From: Hysterium pulicare CBS 123377
Taxonomy: Eukaryota > Ascomycota > Dothideomycetes > Hysteriales > Hysteriaceae
DNA: 64,000 bases
NCBI GenBank assembly: GCA_000467715.1
Contig: AJFK01000377.1
Coordinates: 1 to 64,000, forward strand
Direction: 5' to 3'
The notes beneath the pieces are model-generated. The model made no database searches and was not told the DNA's origin. It saw nothing but the letters and a program-made list of their open reading frames with translations. Shown here piece by piece: positions 44,795 through 56,576 of this stretch; positions within the stretch are counted from its first letter, which is position 1; every line of letters begins with the position of its first letter. The position numbers were made by a program, and so were the translations under genes.

Positions 44795-45964
44795 ATGCTT
44801 GGTGTAACATCCCGTATTCCTCTAGGGACTTTTTGCAGCGTTTCAATGTTCAAACAAGGCCTCGTATCCCACGGCGGGGAAAGACGAAAATATCATCAAC
44901 CGATGTCAAGTTCATCGGGGCCAGGTGGATGATCATCAACAAGATCGACGCAGTTCAGATGCTGAGCCGCAAGCAGCCAGCACACGCGCCAAAACGCCCA
45001 CATCGAAGACCAACAAGGTCGAGAGTCCGGAGCCGGAGTATGAGAAAGTTCATACTGTTCGAAAACACCACTTGAAGACCCACGCTTCAATGCCAAAGCG
45101 GTCCGTGGAACCTGAGTACGAGGAGCCTCGGCAGAGTCGAAATCCCCGAGAAGTCGGAAGAGGAAACCCGTTAGCGGCGAAGACGTTCAACGCCGCATCC
45201 GAGATCTAGAGGTCGGCTATCTGAGGAAGAGTTGGATACGGAGGACGAGGTCATCCGCTTAGGCTCGGTTATGGTCCAAGTTCAACCTTGCAATCTGAAG
45301 CATCCTCCGATCCTCCAAGGATTCCTTCCGCGCCAGCAACAAAAGGAGCGGCATCGTTCACAAGGTCACTCCAAGACTCCTGGATCTACTACGTCAACGC
45401 AGTCGGCGCACCGAAGCATATTCCGAGAACGAGACGGCTCTCCTTGAGAGGAACCGGCGGTCGCGCAATCTCACCATTAGGCCCGATCTATCAAAGCTCC
45501 AGAGGCGCAAGATCGAAGAAACGATTCCGCTCAAACAGGCCGTGGCATACTACCAATCCAGGTCCGACCCCGAAGCTTCCCCCCAGGAGAAAGTGGCCAT
45601 GAATGCAATCCTATCCACCATGGACCGAGTGACAGTGAACGACGGTGTCACTATGCAACATGGAGAAATTCTTTGCAGCATCCAAGCGAGACTAAGCGAA
45701 CTGGATGGCCAGTCGGGAAGATGAAGACGTTGGCGATACCGGTTCGCAAGATGATGACGTCACAGGCGTGAGCCCGAAAGATTTGAAACAAATGCTGCGT
45801 AATTACTATTTGCCGGCGAACAAAGAGGATGATGATGATGAGGATGAGGAGGACAACGACGAGGGTGCGGGGAGAAGGAATCGGAAGGGCAATGGTAAGG
45901 ACAAGAAGATGGACAAGAAGATGGACAAGAAGATGGACAAGAAGATGAATAAAAGGCGTTACTG
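44795..45964 (+). pseudogene. Broken Cys-finger gene, family member 4 (paralogue of 35076-36566)
   Basis: Collinear pieces of the 35.1 kb gene are spread over several + frames. Near 44815 a PLGT segment stands where the intact genes have CLGT or CGGT, so the first Cys is lost. Then a piece with Cys-x18-Cys-x2-His appears in another frame (ending INRCQVHR, compared with INRCYQHR). Further on are PPILQGFLPR (PPILRGHLPR in the intact gene), ILSTMDRVTVNDG (ILAILDRLTVNEG) and YYLPANKED (EYLPASEED), followed by an acidic run and a Lys-rich tail. At least four frame changes or stops separate them, so the gene is dead. The tail has expanded into four DKKM repeats. Confidence 0.85.
45900..45947 (+). 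repeat. 12-bp tandem repeat, four perfect units
   Basis: GACAAGAAGATG is repeated four times without change, encoding DKKM in the frame of the broken Cys-finger gene's basic tail. The lack of divergence suggests expansion after or near the time of inactivation. Confidence 0.92.
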
Positions 45965-47237
45965 AAGAGTTAAGCTGTTGTTGGTCTAAGGTGTTTCCGG
46001 TGGTGAGATCGGTTGTAATGGATGAGACAATAGTATATTCGTGCTTTACGACCGTGGGTCTCCTTTGTATCTCCTTCGTCATCATGAGCAGAGTAGTCTA
46101 ATTGAATGCAATATATTCCACTTCTGCTTTCTCTGTCTTTCCAGCCCCTACGCCTTCAATGCCCCTCTGTTCCCAACATGGTTACTAATCCTACATTCCG
46201 CTCGATCGTACATCGAAAGCCCCCATGCTCCGTCTTTCTTTCGCTCCTCCATATGCATTCATCGATGCTCACCCATTATCATTTATCCAGCTCATACAAA
46301 TCCTCCGCACCAGTGAACTAATATCTATCTTGGTCAGGCGTTTGTTTTAATCCCTGGTTCGTTGCGATACGCATGCCCACATCCGAGAATACGATCTGAA
46401 GAGCTCAACCAATGGCATGAACGGCGTCGACAGTAGATACATGAAATGGTGATGGGGATGGAGATTCGGAGGAGAGTGCGAAGACTTCCACCACCAACAC
46501 CACAGTACCGTGCCGTGCATCAGAATCTTTGATCAATTAGCATCACTGGGAAAGCACCAACTGATATCTGAAGTAGCACCTGGCCCATCAAGGCTACGGA
46601 TTCCACATCAATCTTCACTTTCACCTCTATGAGCTATCTCCATCTTTCGGTAGTCTCTTCTCGTTACTGGCGAAGAGCTCGCTGTATATGCACCATGAGA
46701 GTCGCAGTTTTTGATCTTATGGTTTGATGGCGGTCGCTGCGGTTGCTTTACAATGCGATGTCCAGCGACATGAAGCTGGCATAATCTTTCAATGGTCAGG
46801 GCCGATAGAGGCTAGTGGAAGGATAGAATAGAGAAGAGCAAAAGAAGTTGCTGGTAAAGATGGCTTGGATGAGGGAAGACGATATTATGGAAGGCTCATA
46901 ATAAAACGAATGGTCAACACGCACTCGCTTCTTGTGCTACAGCGTGACATCTCAAATCCAGCACTTTAGTCGTGGACGTCCGCGGGCTATTTAGCGACGG
47001 AGTCGATCGTGAGAGTTATAGAATGTGATGGGGGTTGAAACCGTTCTCATGGTAGGGGCGTGGAGACTTCTACGTCTTCTCACGGCGACTTTTCTTTTCA
47101 GCTGGATCGATAATGAGCTTACGATTCCTAACACAGTATTCCCAGGACTTCTCACTACTAAAAAGGTCACGCCAAGAATCAATTTCCCATGACCATCTTT
47201 CCCTCCTCAATTCGCCATTCCACTGACATTAAACTTT
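45965..47237. other. Intergenic with a dispersed repeat
   Basis: No gene is supported. Bases 46745-47130 belong to a repeat that matches copy A (7686-7930) over its right half and copy C (51850-51990) over its left half. Confidence 0.45.
46745..47130 (-). repeat. Dispersed repeat, copy B
   Basis: The right half, 46916-47130, is the reverse complement of 7686-7930. The left half, 46745-46930, matches 51850-51990 in the same orientation, with the common blocks GACATGAAGCTGGC, GAGGGAAGA and GATATT. Copy B therefore bridges two partial copies and is the longest version in the window. Confidence 0.65.
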
Positions 47238-50200
47238 TCATTTCGAGTTACTTTCGTAGTCTTCAATTTCCGAGCCACTTCCATATTCCTCAGGCGGACG
47301 TTGCGGCCCATAAGGCTCCCATAACACAACTCCAATTTCTTTAATCTTCTCAATCTCCTCCTCTTCTGTTAACAACGACTTATCGGCCAAGACGTCCTCA
47401 ACTCGTGGATCCCAGACAATATCAAGAAACCACTGAAAGCTTCCTTCATAATCGAACCACGTGAATTCAAATCTTGGAAGCAGGGAAGCTGATATTTTGA
47501 TGTCTTTGCTTTCCGCGTAATGGATTTCCTGGATTTCATCCTCGGAAGGCCTCCCGTACTTTCCTATGAATTCATCTTCGACTCGGTGACAACAAGTATA
47601 CGTGAGATCCAGTCGCTCGAAGGTCAAAAGCCGGATGATTGAGGGAGCCATCCAATGACATGAAGTACGCTTGGCATCAACGAACTCGTAGACGTATTTT
47701 AGGATATTGCGCCTGCGTTTCTTCTGCTCTGTTGTACTCGGAGGATTTCGATCCATGTATGACAATACGTCTAAGCTTCCTCTCATACGTAGCCGTCTAA
47801 CGGCTGAAGTAACGAAGGGGCAGCCATCTCTCGAGCAGAGACATACACATCGATCAACTGCATACCGACAAAGCATTGCAAGAAAGAAGTTGTTGCGAAA
47901 TAAAGCCGCGATCTAATTTTCCTCCATGAATAGCAGTTTACAGATGGCCTGTTGGCTGGCCATATGCGCAGGTGTGGTGCGGAACTTGGAATGAACCCAG
48001 TCTAGTCTTGCGCCTTTGGCCACGAAAATCTTCACAAATGCTAATCGCTCGTCAAGCGGTTTTTCACCAAGGTGGGAGAATTTGGAGTGGATCCATAATG
48101 GGGTTTCATCAGCACCAGAACGTCCGTTATGGAGGGCATTATCAAGGTCATGGAAACCGACATCCCACAGATATTCTGCCGATTCCACGCATAGACTACC
48201 AGCGTGATACAGCGCTCGAAGTTCCAGAACTGGGAATTACCGTGTTGGTCCCTGGCGGTCAATTCATCTATCGGTAAGGTAAGGTATTGTGACGAAAGCC
48301 TACTTGATCCCCGCTCATGTAACTCTTGGCCAAAGTACCAGCAAGGTATCTGAATATGTCTCTTCGTTTCCTGTTATCAAAGCCATTGTTATCCGTACAG
48401 CCTCTGCAGACATCAAACCAGCTCCCGGATGCTTGTGGATCTGGCCCTTTTAGTAAGGCTTGTACCGACGCATGTATTTCGCATTCCATCGCAAAATCCA
48501 ATGCAGTCTTCCTATGAGTTACTACATCAACTTCTGTGCCGCTTGATAGAACCATTCGTAGTCTGTTCGGCCAAGTAGCGAGCGAGCACACAAATTTAAC
48601 ACGCGTAGCGTAATGTTTCAGCTATGACATTTCCGGTCGGATCTAGCGACTCCATGAGATCTGGCTTCGACTTTTGAAGAATGGCGATTTCGAGCTCGGA
48701 CTCTTCTTCAAATGCTGGGAACGACTTAGTACTGCTATCAAGCCTTGGCAAGTAAGAAAGCAAAATATTACACACCTATCCGGCCTTGTTCGGTAGATAA
48801 GAGTTTCGCTATCCAGTCAAAAAATCCATGATCATAATACAAGGTTTGCCAGTAAATGTGCTAGGATCATGTCGCCTCCTCACGCATGAGTCGCGACCAG
48901 ATTGAATATGCAAAGGAAGGTCGTTGATACGCCAAACCTCCCAAAAACATGCTCAAAGGGCTCCTGCTCATGGTCTTAGCCACTCCCAGTCTTTCGAAGG
49001 ACAAGATCACTGGTACCTTCCCCTTTCATCTAGCTGATCACAGTGAACACCGGCTGTGATCAATGCGTCCAGAAAGGCATATGCCTCCATTGCATCAAAG
49101 TTGTTTGTCGTTACAAGCTTATTCAAGGTAGAGAAAGCACTCTGATCTGGAGATGAGAAGTATGTATGGGGGGTTCGGATAAGCAAAACCTACGTGAAGT
49201 ATAGTACTACCATCCGACAGCAGGTTTGCCTCAAAACCTCAAGTACTTCATGCGTAAGAGTCTGATACTGAAGACTCAAATCCTCCCTCTTCAAAGTTTC
49301 AACTTTCCATAAGCTTGGTAATCTTTTAAACGGCCTAAAATCTGGTGAATTCTTAGAAAGTATAGCACGGTACCTCAATATCGGATATATTGACCTCCAA
49401 CCTACTTTCCTAGCGTAGATATAGCCAAGTCTCATACTAAAACCTAGTAATCGCGTACAAAAAGTAAATTGCACTTCGAGAGTATGAGAAAAGTTAGCGT
49501 GAGGGAACTTTGGGCAGTTCTGGAGGTGATCACAGGTCCAGCGCAACGAAGCAGACACACTACGCCCAAAATAACAGCTTTTGTCCGTTCGTGCGGAGGA
49601 GTCGCAGGTGCAGTCTGTTCTGTGATCGATTGACAGCTGATTGAATTTTCGAGTATTTTTTCTGTATCTTCGAAGGCCGTTTTTGAAAGTGTGGTTCGCT
49701 GCTTTGCAAGTTTCGCTTGCGCCATGGAGATCCGTGAAAGGGTTGTCAAATGAGAGTTGCGCACGCCCTGCGTTAGTCATGTCCTGTAAGTCAGCTACAT
49801 CGCTAGATAACCCAGGAATGGAAATTCGAAGTAATTCCAGCTTTTGTGCCATTTTAGTCAACTGCAAATACAACCCCTCTGATTGGCTTGATAATTGTGA
49901 CGTAATGATAGAAGTTGGACGTGATTGGGAAATGGACAGATTCTGAATGTTGCCTTGAATGGAATGAAGCGTTGTAGTATGGTCGTGCGATTGGCTTTCC
50001 ATGCGTTCGGAATGATGGATCAAGGTTGTCGTGTCGGACTTCAGATCCTCAAAATTCCGGATTTCGACGTCACTACACAACAAATATGATTCATCGTGGG
50101 CGAAAGACATCAAAAAGTTTAGGATGGGATCGCTTACACTTTCAGAATCTGCATTGAAAACTGCACACTCTGCTGCAGTCCAATCAACGTTCTCTGTAGA

Positions 50201-50577
50201 TGCACTAATATACCTTTCCGAAACGGCCACAGCAATCTCTTCTTGGCCACCTTCACTTTATCCACCGCATCTTCGGGCAGCTTCACACCGCCACATTTCC
50301 TGGTCATCATCTGCAAGTTCTTCGGTCCCTCCATACACGCGTCCGTCGCTCTCTGCAATTGCCTCGAGACATCATCATTGACGTGCTCCACATTCTCTTT
50401 CACCGAAGCCAATACCCTTAGATTGCCCTCGAGCACTTCGGCTTGACGAAGGATCGCAGAAATGTGATTGTCAATGTTCCGGAATTAAAAGTAGTAATGA
50501 ACGAGAGCCTGGCATATTTGGATGCCGAGAGAGGTAATTCCAACAGCGGTACCAGCTGCGGAGAAGAGATTAGACAT
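47238..50577 (-). pseudogene. STAND-type N-terminal domain / ankyrin protein, broken
   Basis: The pieces run in order down the minus strand. From the ATG at 50577, MSNLFSAAGTAVGITSLG starts a PigL_N-like fungal STAND N-terminal domain. It is joined by a 65-nt intron (50137-50073) to a region with a CTCD...CDHLQNCP cysteine pattern typical of these fungal proteins. Then come ankyrin-like pieces: LLSDGSTILH, AFLDALITAGVHCDQ, LRMVLSSGTEV and SAEYLWDVGFHDLD. The tail has a Cys-rich CVCLCSRDGCP segment and FERLDLTYTCC. In-frame stops occur at codon 31 (50485-50487) and at 47913-47915, and frame changes near 49225 and 48230. In the intact state it would be a signalling or non-self-recognition type protein. 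Confidence 0.75.
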
Positions 50578-53091
50578 ATTAAGCTTGACGTTGATGTTGG
50601 AACACGATGGAAGGAAGTCAAAAGAGCTTGAAACTGATGGAGGAAGAATATCCAGATATGGAGACGGGAAAGAGCAGAAGTTCAGACAAGGCTGAAAAAG
50701 CAGGCGAGGCTAGATTTTGAAATTTGTTTTTCCAGTTTTCTTCTTTGTTCAGCGAATGAGAATCAAGCCGATGCAGCCGCACGAGACCTAGCGCTCTTCG
50801 GATTTTGGGTACTGGCATGGCAGTTCTCGAAATTTATATCATCGGTGTTTGGTTGAGAAATGGACGATACGAATGACTCTTTCGACACTTGAAAAAGTTC
50901 CGTCTCAACCATCTCCTCTCTCGTGAGTGAATCCTGTTCCTTTGGAGCAAAGATAGAGTCCTCGTTATGTCAATAGCAAGTCTTGCGATGATGACGTTTT
51001 CGCTTTGAAGCTGTGGATGTCTTGAAACGCGAGAGGAGAAGAGATGGTCTCTCACTAGTACGGGTGAATAAGGACTCTCATCGTTCAGAGCCGCGCCAGA
51101 CGTAATTCCTCAGCATCGGCGACGAAAGAGATGTGGGAATAAATGCACTGACTAGGTCTTCTTGTGTGGTCTATGAAGACCTGTAAATGAGGTCTTTTTT
51201 TCGCGTTCTGATATAACTGCAAGTGCGAGATAGAGAAAAGAAATATCGCATCCTCGCCGCCTTTGCAACCTCAAGGGGGATCTTTTTAGCAACATTTGGG
51301 ACAAGACTTCCTATAAAAGAAGCGGTTCAGTCGTGGACTGTCCCGCAAACGCCAACAATTCTCAATTCTCGTGACAAACTCTGTCGCTGACCGCGGCTTA
51401 GCTCCGGTCATGTTACCTCGAGTCAGCGGCATGAAATCTTTACGAAAGCCTCCTGTCGAGACTCGATTGGGGGTTATCGAATATTGAGCAATGAGACCTA
51501 CCGTGTGTTCTAACGGAGTAAAGGATGGGAGTTCGTCAGCGCCAACATTTGAATGTTTGCATGTCTCGAGTATGTCCGTCTTCAACCTCGGCGACGTTGA
51601 GGATACCACCTGCTGCTCGGACAAAAAAATTTCTTCTATCACCCGCTTTCAAGGAGCTTCTGCAGAAAAGAACCCCCAGACTAAGTCAAATGGTGTGATG
51701 TTTAGCTCAAAATCTTTTATCGCATCACGCTGCATGATGCTAGCTCGTGGTGGCTTGCGCAAATCATCGTGAGATTGGCCTGACGTCTGCGAGTCTCGAC
51801 ATGAACATATTACTGGAATGACGCTGTGGAAAGCTGACGGAATACTCAACAATGCAATGCCAAGTGACATGAAGCTGGCTTATGCTTTCGGTGGCAACGG
51901 TGGATGGAAGGCGGTTGAAAGATACGATCGAGTAGAGTAGACTTGGCTGAGGGAAGATGATATTTTGGAAGACTCATAGTATAACCCGTCACAGAAAGGT
52001 TGAACTCAGAGATTGTGTGTAGGCTCTCCAGCCACAGCCACAGCCACATTTGTTACTAAGATCCACTTCCGTTTCAACATTTCGCGAAAACAATAATAAA
52101 AGGCTTCCTGGGTGCTTGATAGATACCAGCCTTTCTACATTCTAGAAGATTTTCTGGAGATCAGAACGAAACATCGACCTCCGCGTCACCCCCGCCACGT
52201 CAAGCAACGTGCCGTACCATCCGCAGTACTCCCTTCTTGTCGGCCGCATTCTCATATCCCTTATCATCTTCCCTCGGCGCAGTACACCGGCCAAATCAAA
52301 CAGTCCTGCAAAGGGTCCGACTTCGCCGAGTTCTTGATACCAAAACCTCCTCTAGCTGCCACAGCATTTCGTTCAAACAGTTGCGAAGTAGACAGGAAGT
52401 CTTAGTCATTGAATGCGAACAAGGACTGACACACAATGCGACTCAGTTCGCGAGGCAAGGTAGTCAAAGTACATACGACTAATGCGAATGTCACGCGCGA
52501 TGTGATGCAGAGGCTTGGAAACACGTTGATGGAAAAGCTTGATCTCTGGAGAAGCAGATCGAATTCTACTGGGAAGTCTTCGTTGCTGCCGCCCTCCCGA
52601 CTCCCGAGTAATCAGCGACTTACGCCTCATCACCATAAACAGTCGCCTTGCGAGGGAAGAGCTCTCAGCCGTAATCCAGTCAGCAAACTACCGTTTACTG
52701 AGCCAAGTCTGCGAGTTCCACCACTTCTCATCAGACCTCTCCTTTCCACCACTCTCTCTCCTTCCCACCGCATCGAGTTCCTTCGACCTAACTTCTCACG
52801 GCATTGAGCAAGTGTAGCGAAGCGTCACAGCAGTTCGATGAAGCGTTAGCCGGCTTGATACTACTTGACACGTGTCAACGGTGTTTGGAACTGATTCAAC
52901 GTATCCTGTAACGCATGAGTTTTGTTCATGTACTTGTTGCAATTATGCATAGCTGGCTATTGTTTCAACGGCCATTAGGCGTTTTGACTCCTTAAGCAAC
53001 ACCATGCTTCTTTCAAACAGTCTTGGAAACATGACTTCCGCGAATAGTTTCATCCTATATGTTTTTCCCAACATCCTCTTCCTTCCCAGAA
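50578..53091. other. Intergenic
   Basis: No gene is supported. Bases 51850-51990 are copy C of the dispersed repeat. Open frames at 52112-52817 overlap in three frames and show no family. Confidence 0.4.
51850..51990 (-). repeat. Dispersed repeat, copy C
   Basis: This matches the left half of copy B (46745-46930) in the same orientation, with the shared blocks GACATGAAGCTGGCTTA and GCTGAGGGAAGATGATATT and many substitutions. It lacks the half that copy B shares with copy A. Confidence 0.6.
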
Positions 53092-53647
53092 GCCTACCCC
53101 CGTCGACTTGATCATCGAGGAACTACACGAGAGCTACGTGTATCTCTGGAAGCAATCCTTGAAGAAGACCCTTCACAAACGATGGAGGAACAAAAGGCTA
53201 CCAGAAATAGCAAATGAGGAAATCACTGCCACTTCTACAGCAGCCAGATCACGCCGACATCGCCATTCAAGATCCCGCCGAAAAATTCTGCCCCTCGACG
53301 TCGCAACACCCATTCTCCGCCGAGAAACCAAGTACATTGACACCTCGTCGACGCGCATCTGCAAAGCCCCCACGATCTATTACCACAATGAGTATAATCC
53401 TGGAGCCGCAAGCTTCTCTATGCCACCAGGCCTGATTTGGGGTCCTCCGACACTGGCACCGCTTCCTAGGTTGTGCAGGAGTTCTAGAGGAAAGTTCGTC
53501 GCGATCTAGACTCCTTTCAATACCGCCTCAAAGTTGGCAATGGAACCATCACAGAACTGCATAGATATCCAGCTATTCATCGCAAGAAGATCGCGCAAGA
53601 GGAGTTCTCCCTGTATGATGGGCTTAGCTGGCTGAATTGGTGCAAGT
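53092..53647 (+). pseudogene. Unidentified broken gene or exon remnant
   Basis: After a possible acceptor (CCTTCCCAG) the + frame 53092-53509 encodes a basic, helical, protein-like segment (LIIEELHESYVYLWKQSLKK) followed by an Arg-rich part. A stop comes at 53509. A second protein-like segment continues in another frame to about 53647 (DLDSFQYRLKVGNGTITELH). Either an intron was missed or the gene is broken by a frame change. No family recognised. Confidence 0.4.
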
Positions 53648-54399
53648 AAAAGATGAAGAGAGGGAAGGAAAATTTTGTGGAAACAGGAACGCGAGGGAAC
53701 TTATTTTGGATTATACCCGGGTAGCTTTGTATGTCGCACCGGATGATTTCATGGGACCACTTTCATGGGAATAGAAAGTTTCGTCCTTATATCCAATGCG
53801 GCCGAGTATTTCAAGTCTCTTTGAAGTTTGTATCAGCAAATTTTAAACCCGGAAATACCTTGCGGGCCCAAAGTGAGGATTCCTGGACTGACGTCTGCCT
53901 TGGTTTGATAAGTCAGCTATCAGCCTCTTGAACCTCCCAGCACCAGTTGCTTTTGACGCGAAAAACGGCAGAGCTGCCTCATTTGAGTTGTATAGCTTCC
54001 AGACGGCGGACTTCCGGGAACGATAGGAGCGTACTAGACCTGGCAAACCTCGGAACTTGCAATCTCGGATATGAATCTTGTGGTAGATGGTGGCAGGCTC
54101 CTGTTTAGCGCTTATGGCTCACCTAACACCAAGCTGCGTGAACGAGAGGTTTGGTGCTTTTCATTATAAAGTCATTACTGTTTTCTATCGTCTATAACAC
54201 CTCCCTGACGACGTTAGCGTATGCGTCTCGGACATCTATCAAGCCAGTCCTACGGACCGCTCGCGCCCTTTTGGATCACGGTTTTCTTTGTATATATTCT
54301 CCCGCTCTTTTCCTCTATGCCGTTGGTTTTTTCGTTATGGTCCCACTTTGTCGTGAGCAGGGTTCTTTCCGCAGCGTATCAGGTTCAACCATCCTCAAG
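53648..54399. other. Intergenic
   Basis: No gene is supported. A plus-strand frame at 54151-54432 has a hydrophobic stretch but overlaps other frames and lacks context. Confidence 0.4.
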
Positions 54400-54419
54400 G
54401 ACATGGTATGTATCGCCCG

Positions 54420-54670
54420 GCCGGCACAGTAAATTTCTCGTTCATTATGTCGTATATGTAGATAATGCCACTGATAGGGGTTTATTCGAGGTACGTCCCA
54501 GCGAGCTTGCTCGTGATGTTTTCCAGGATCTCTCCTTCGTTCCTGCGCGAGTCGTCGAAGCCTGGAGTGTCGACTAGCAGCATATCTTTGCCGTTCATCA
54601 TCCACGGTAGTCCGGTAGGACTCCACCTGAATCGTAGTTGGTCCCCCACAACCCATCGCTTTGGAATCAA
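54420..54670 (-). pseudogene. AIG1/TRAFAC-like GTPase fragment
   Basis: The minus strand encodes MNGKDMLLVDTPGFDDSRR followed by EGEILENITSKLAGTY. This is the G3 (DxxG) region and following helix of the AIG1-like GTPases common in fungi. After a stop, another frame gives ISGIIYIYDIMNEKFT, which matches the next strand of that fold. There is no P-loop upstream and no G4 motif downstream, so only a scrap of about 80 residues remains. A missed short intron may explain the frame change but not the missing ends. Confidence 0.65.
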
Positions 54671-54967
54671 CTTCCCACAGCGCGTAGACGAGATAATGGG
54701 GCCTCAGGGTTCTGAAGAGATAACTCAAGTTAGAAATCAAATCGAAGGAGGAATAACAGCGGTGGTGGAACGAGTGAAACTCAAAGGAGCGGGTACTGCA
54801 GAGCGGCAACATCGTGGAGATGTAGAGAAATAGGATCATCTTTTCTCCACTTACCGCTACTTTGCATGAGCAAAATAATACAAGAAAAACGGAAGGTCAA
54901 AGCTTCGACCTCGTTGCTATCATTTGAGCTATCATGGACTATACTACAATGACCTATCCATATCCGC

Positions 54968-56576
54968 CTATATAGATAGATCCGCACAGCTAAATGCCGG
55001 TCTCGTGCTACCCGAGTAATCGACTTTGATGGCTTCAACGGCAGCATAGAGACCCGGACCGAGCAAAAACAATCCCGTAGCCATGACGAAGATATGCAAA
55101 AGGGTCATGACTGTCCTATTGACACCACCAAACAGATTCCTCCTGTTCATCTGCCAATACGCAATAGCGAAGTAAATAAAGCCGAAGAAGGAATCAAACG
55201 CAGCACCGAGCAAGGACAAAAAGTCGCCCATGCTAGGTATCACCTCGGCGAAGATAAAGCCGATGAACCAGATGCCGGCCATGACGGCGACCCAGACACC
55301 CCAGCCGAGGGCGGTATTGGAGTGTGCGTGGCGGGAATTGCCCATGATGCGGAAGTAGACGAATTTTGCGGAGACGTTGGCGTAGATGACACCGATGATG
55401 ATGGTGGGAACGATGACGAAAGCGAACGAGGCTTTCTTGTATGCGACCACGCCAAGACTGCCGAAAGCAGGTGCGGTGGAATATTGACCGAGGTATCGGA
55501 ATCCAATGGCTGGAGGAACGATGAACAGGAAGACGGAAATTCCGGTCAAGACGGCGAGAGATTTGGGGAAGTCTTGTGGTTTCTCCATCTCGGCGATGAA
55601 CGTTGGAAAGAGGATCTGTGGGACCCAGAGGAAGGTGATGTTCAGAACGGCGTTCATGCAGTTGACAAATGTAGTTCCGGGTAGGGGGAACGCGTAGGTT
55701 CGGACGGGACCGAGGGTGGGGTAGTCGCCATTGTAACCGTAGAGAGGAGCTTTCTCGATGCCAGAGAAGATGAGGAAGAGGAGGATGGCGAGACCCATGC
55801 AGGCAGCTGTAAAGAACAGTTAGTCTGGGATCTTGGTCGGCAGATGAAGTGAGGTATGGAATACATACACGAGAACATGGCCATGAAGGAGACATGTTTG
55901 AGGGTCCGCGGAATGGACATGACAATGCCCATCAACGTCGCAATAACGGAGAAGACAACGGTGCATTGTGAGTGATCAGAAAGGGTATTGATGACTTTGG
56001 CGCCGGTGAGGATGTGGAAGCCGATGAGCAGAATATTGTTGGCCAGTAACATGAACCCGCTAAACTCATAAGCCCAGCGACCCTTGCCGAAGACGTAATA
56101 TCCAAAATCGCAAATGTCTCTGATCTGGGGGTTCTTCATGATGTATTTGTGCATGGTCATCGAGGTGAACCAGAAGAGAATGCCGGCCAGAACCATTGTG
56201 ATTATCCCCGGAACCCATCCTAACACGCTACATAGAGGTCAGCATCGAAGCTGGGGGTTGTGCAGTAGGTGCACTCACGATAAGGACCATGTCTGAGCCA
56301 TGATGGCCAGACAGACTTGGTCTCCGGCGAGCAGCCAAGCAGCCTTCTGCCATGACATAGTCCGGAGTTTGATCTCATGGTTACGATCTAGCAACGACTT
56401 GTTGTCAGCAAAGCAGTCGAGGATTCTGGAATTTCGCCGTGCTATCTCCTGCACATTGTCGTCTTACCTTCAGCGATCAAAGCCGTGAAGCTGGTTTCGT
56501 CGAAGTCAGACTCAAGCCCGTTCTCGTACGAGCCGGGCTCCTTCTTGTCGTTGGCAAAGGTCTCCGGCGCAGCCAT
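54968..56576 (-). CDS. MTR-like neutral/aromatic amino-acid permease (AAAP family)
   Basis: Four exons on the minus strand: 56576-56468, 56387-56279, 56227-55869 and 55806-54968. The introns are 80, 51 and 62 nt, all GT...AG and all in phase, giving 471 aa, about the length I recall for Neurospora MTR. A hydrophilic N-terminus (MAAPETFANDKK) precedes about 11 hydrophobic segments with the family's landmarks: GDQVCLAIMAQTWSLS, VLGWVPGIIT, a conserved FSGIE loop and VPQILFPTFIAEM. It should import neutral and aromatic amino acids across the plasma membrane by proton symport. No internal stops; it looks intact and is the best conserved gene in the window. Confidence 0.92.

Noticed and set aside
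54690-54740. Plus-strand IMGPQGSEEI, resembling a GTPase P-loop, opposite the G3 fragment
   Set aside because: It lies on the strand opposite the DTPGFDD segment and lacks the G-K-S/T of a P-loop, so it is best taken as chance.
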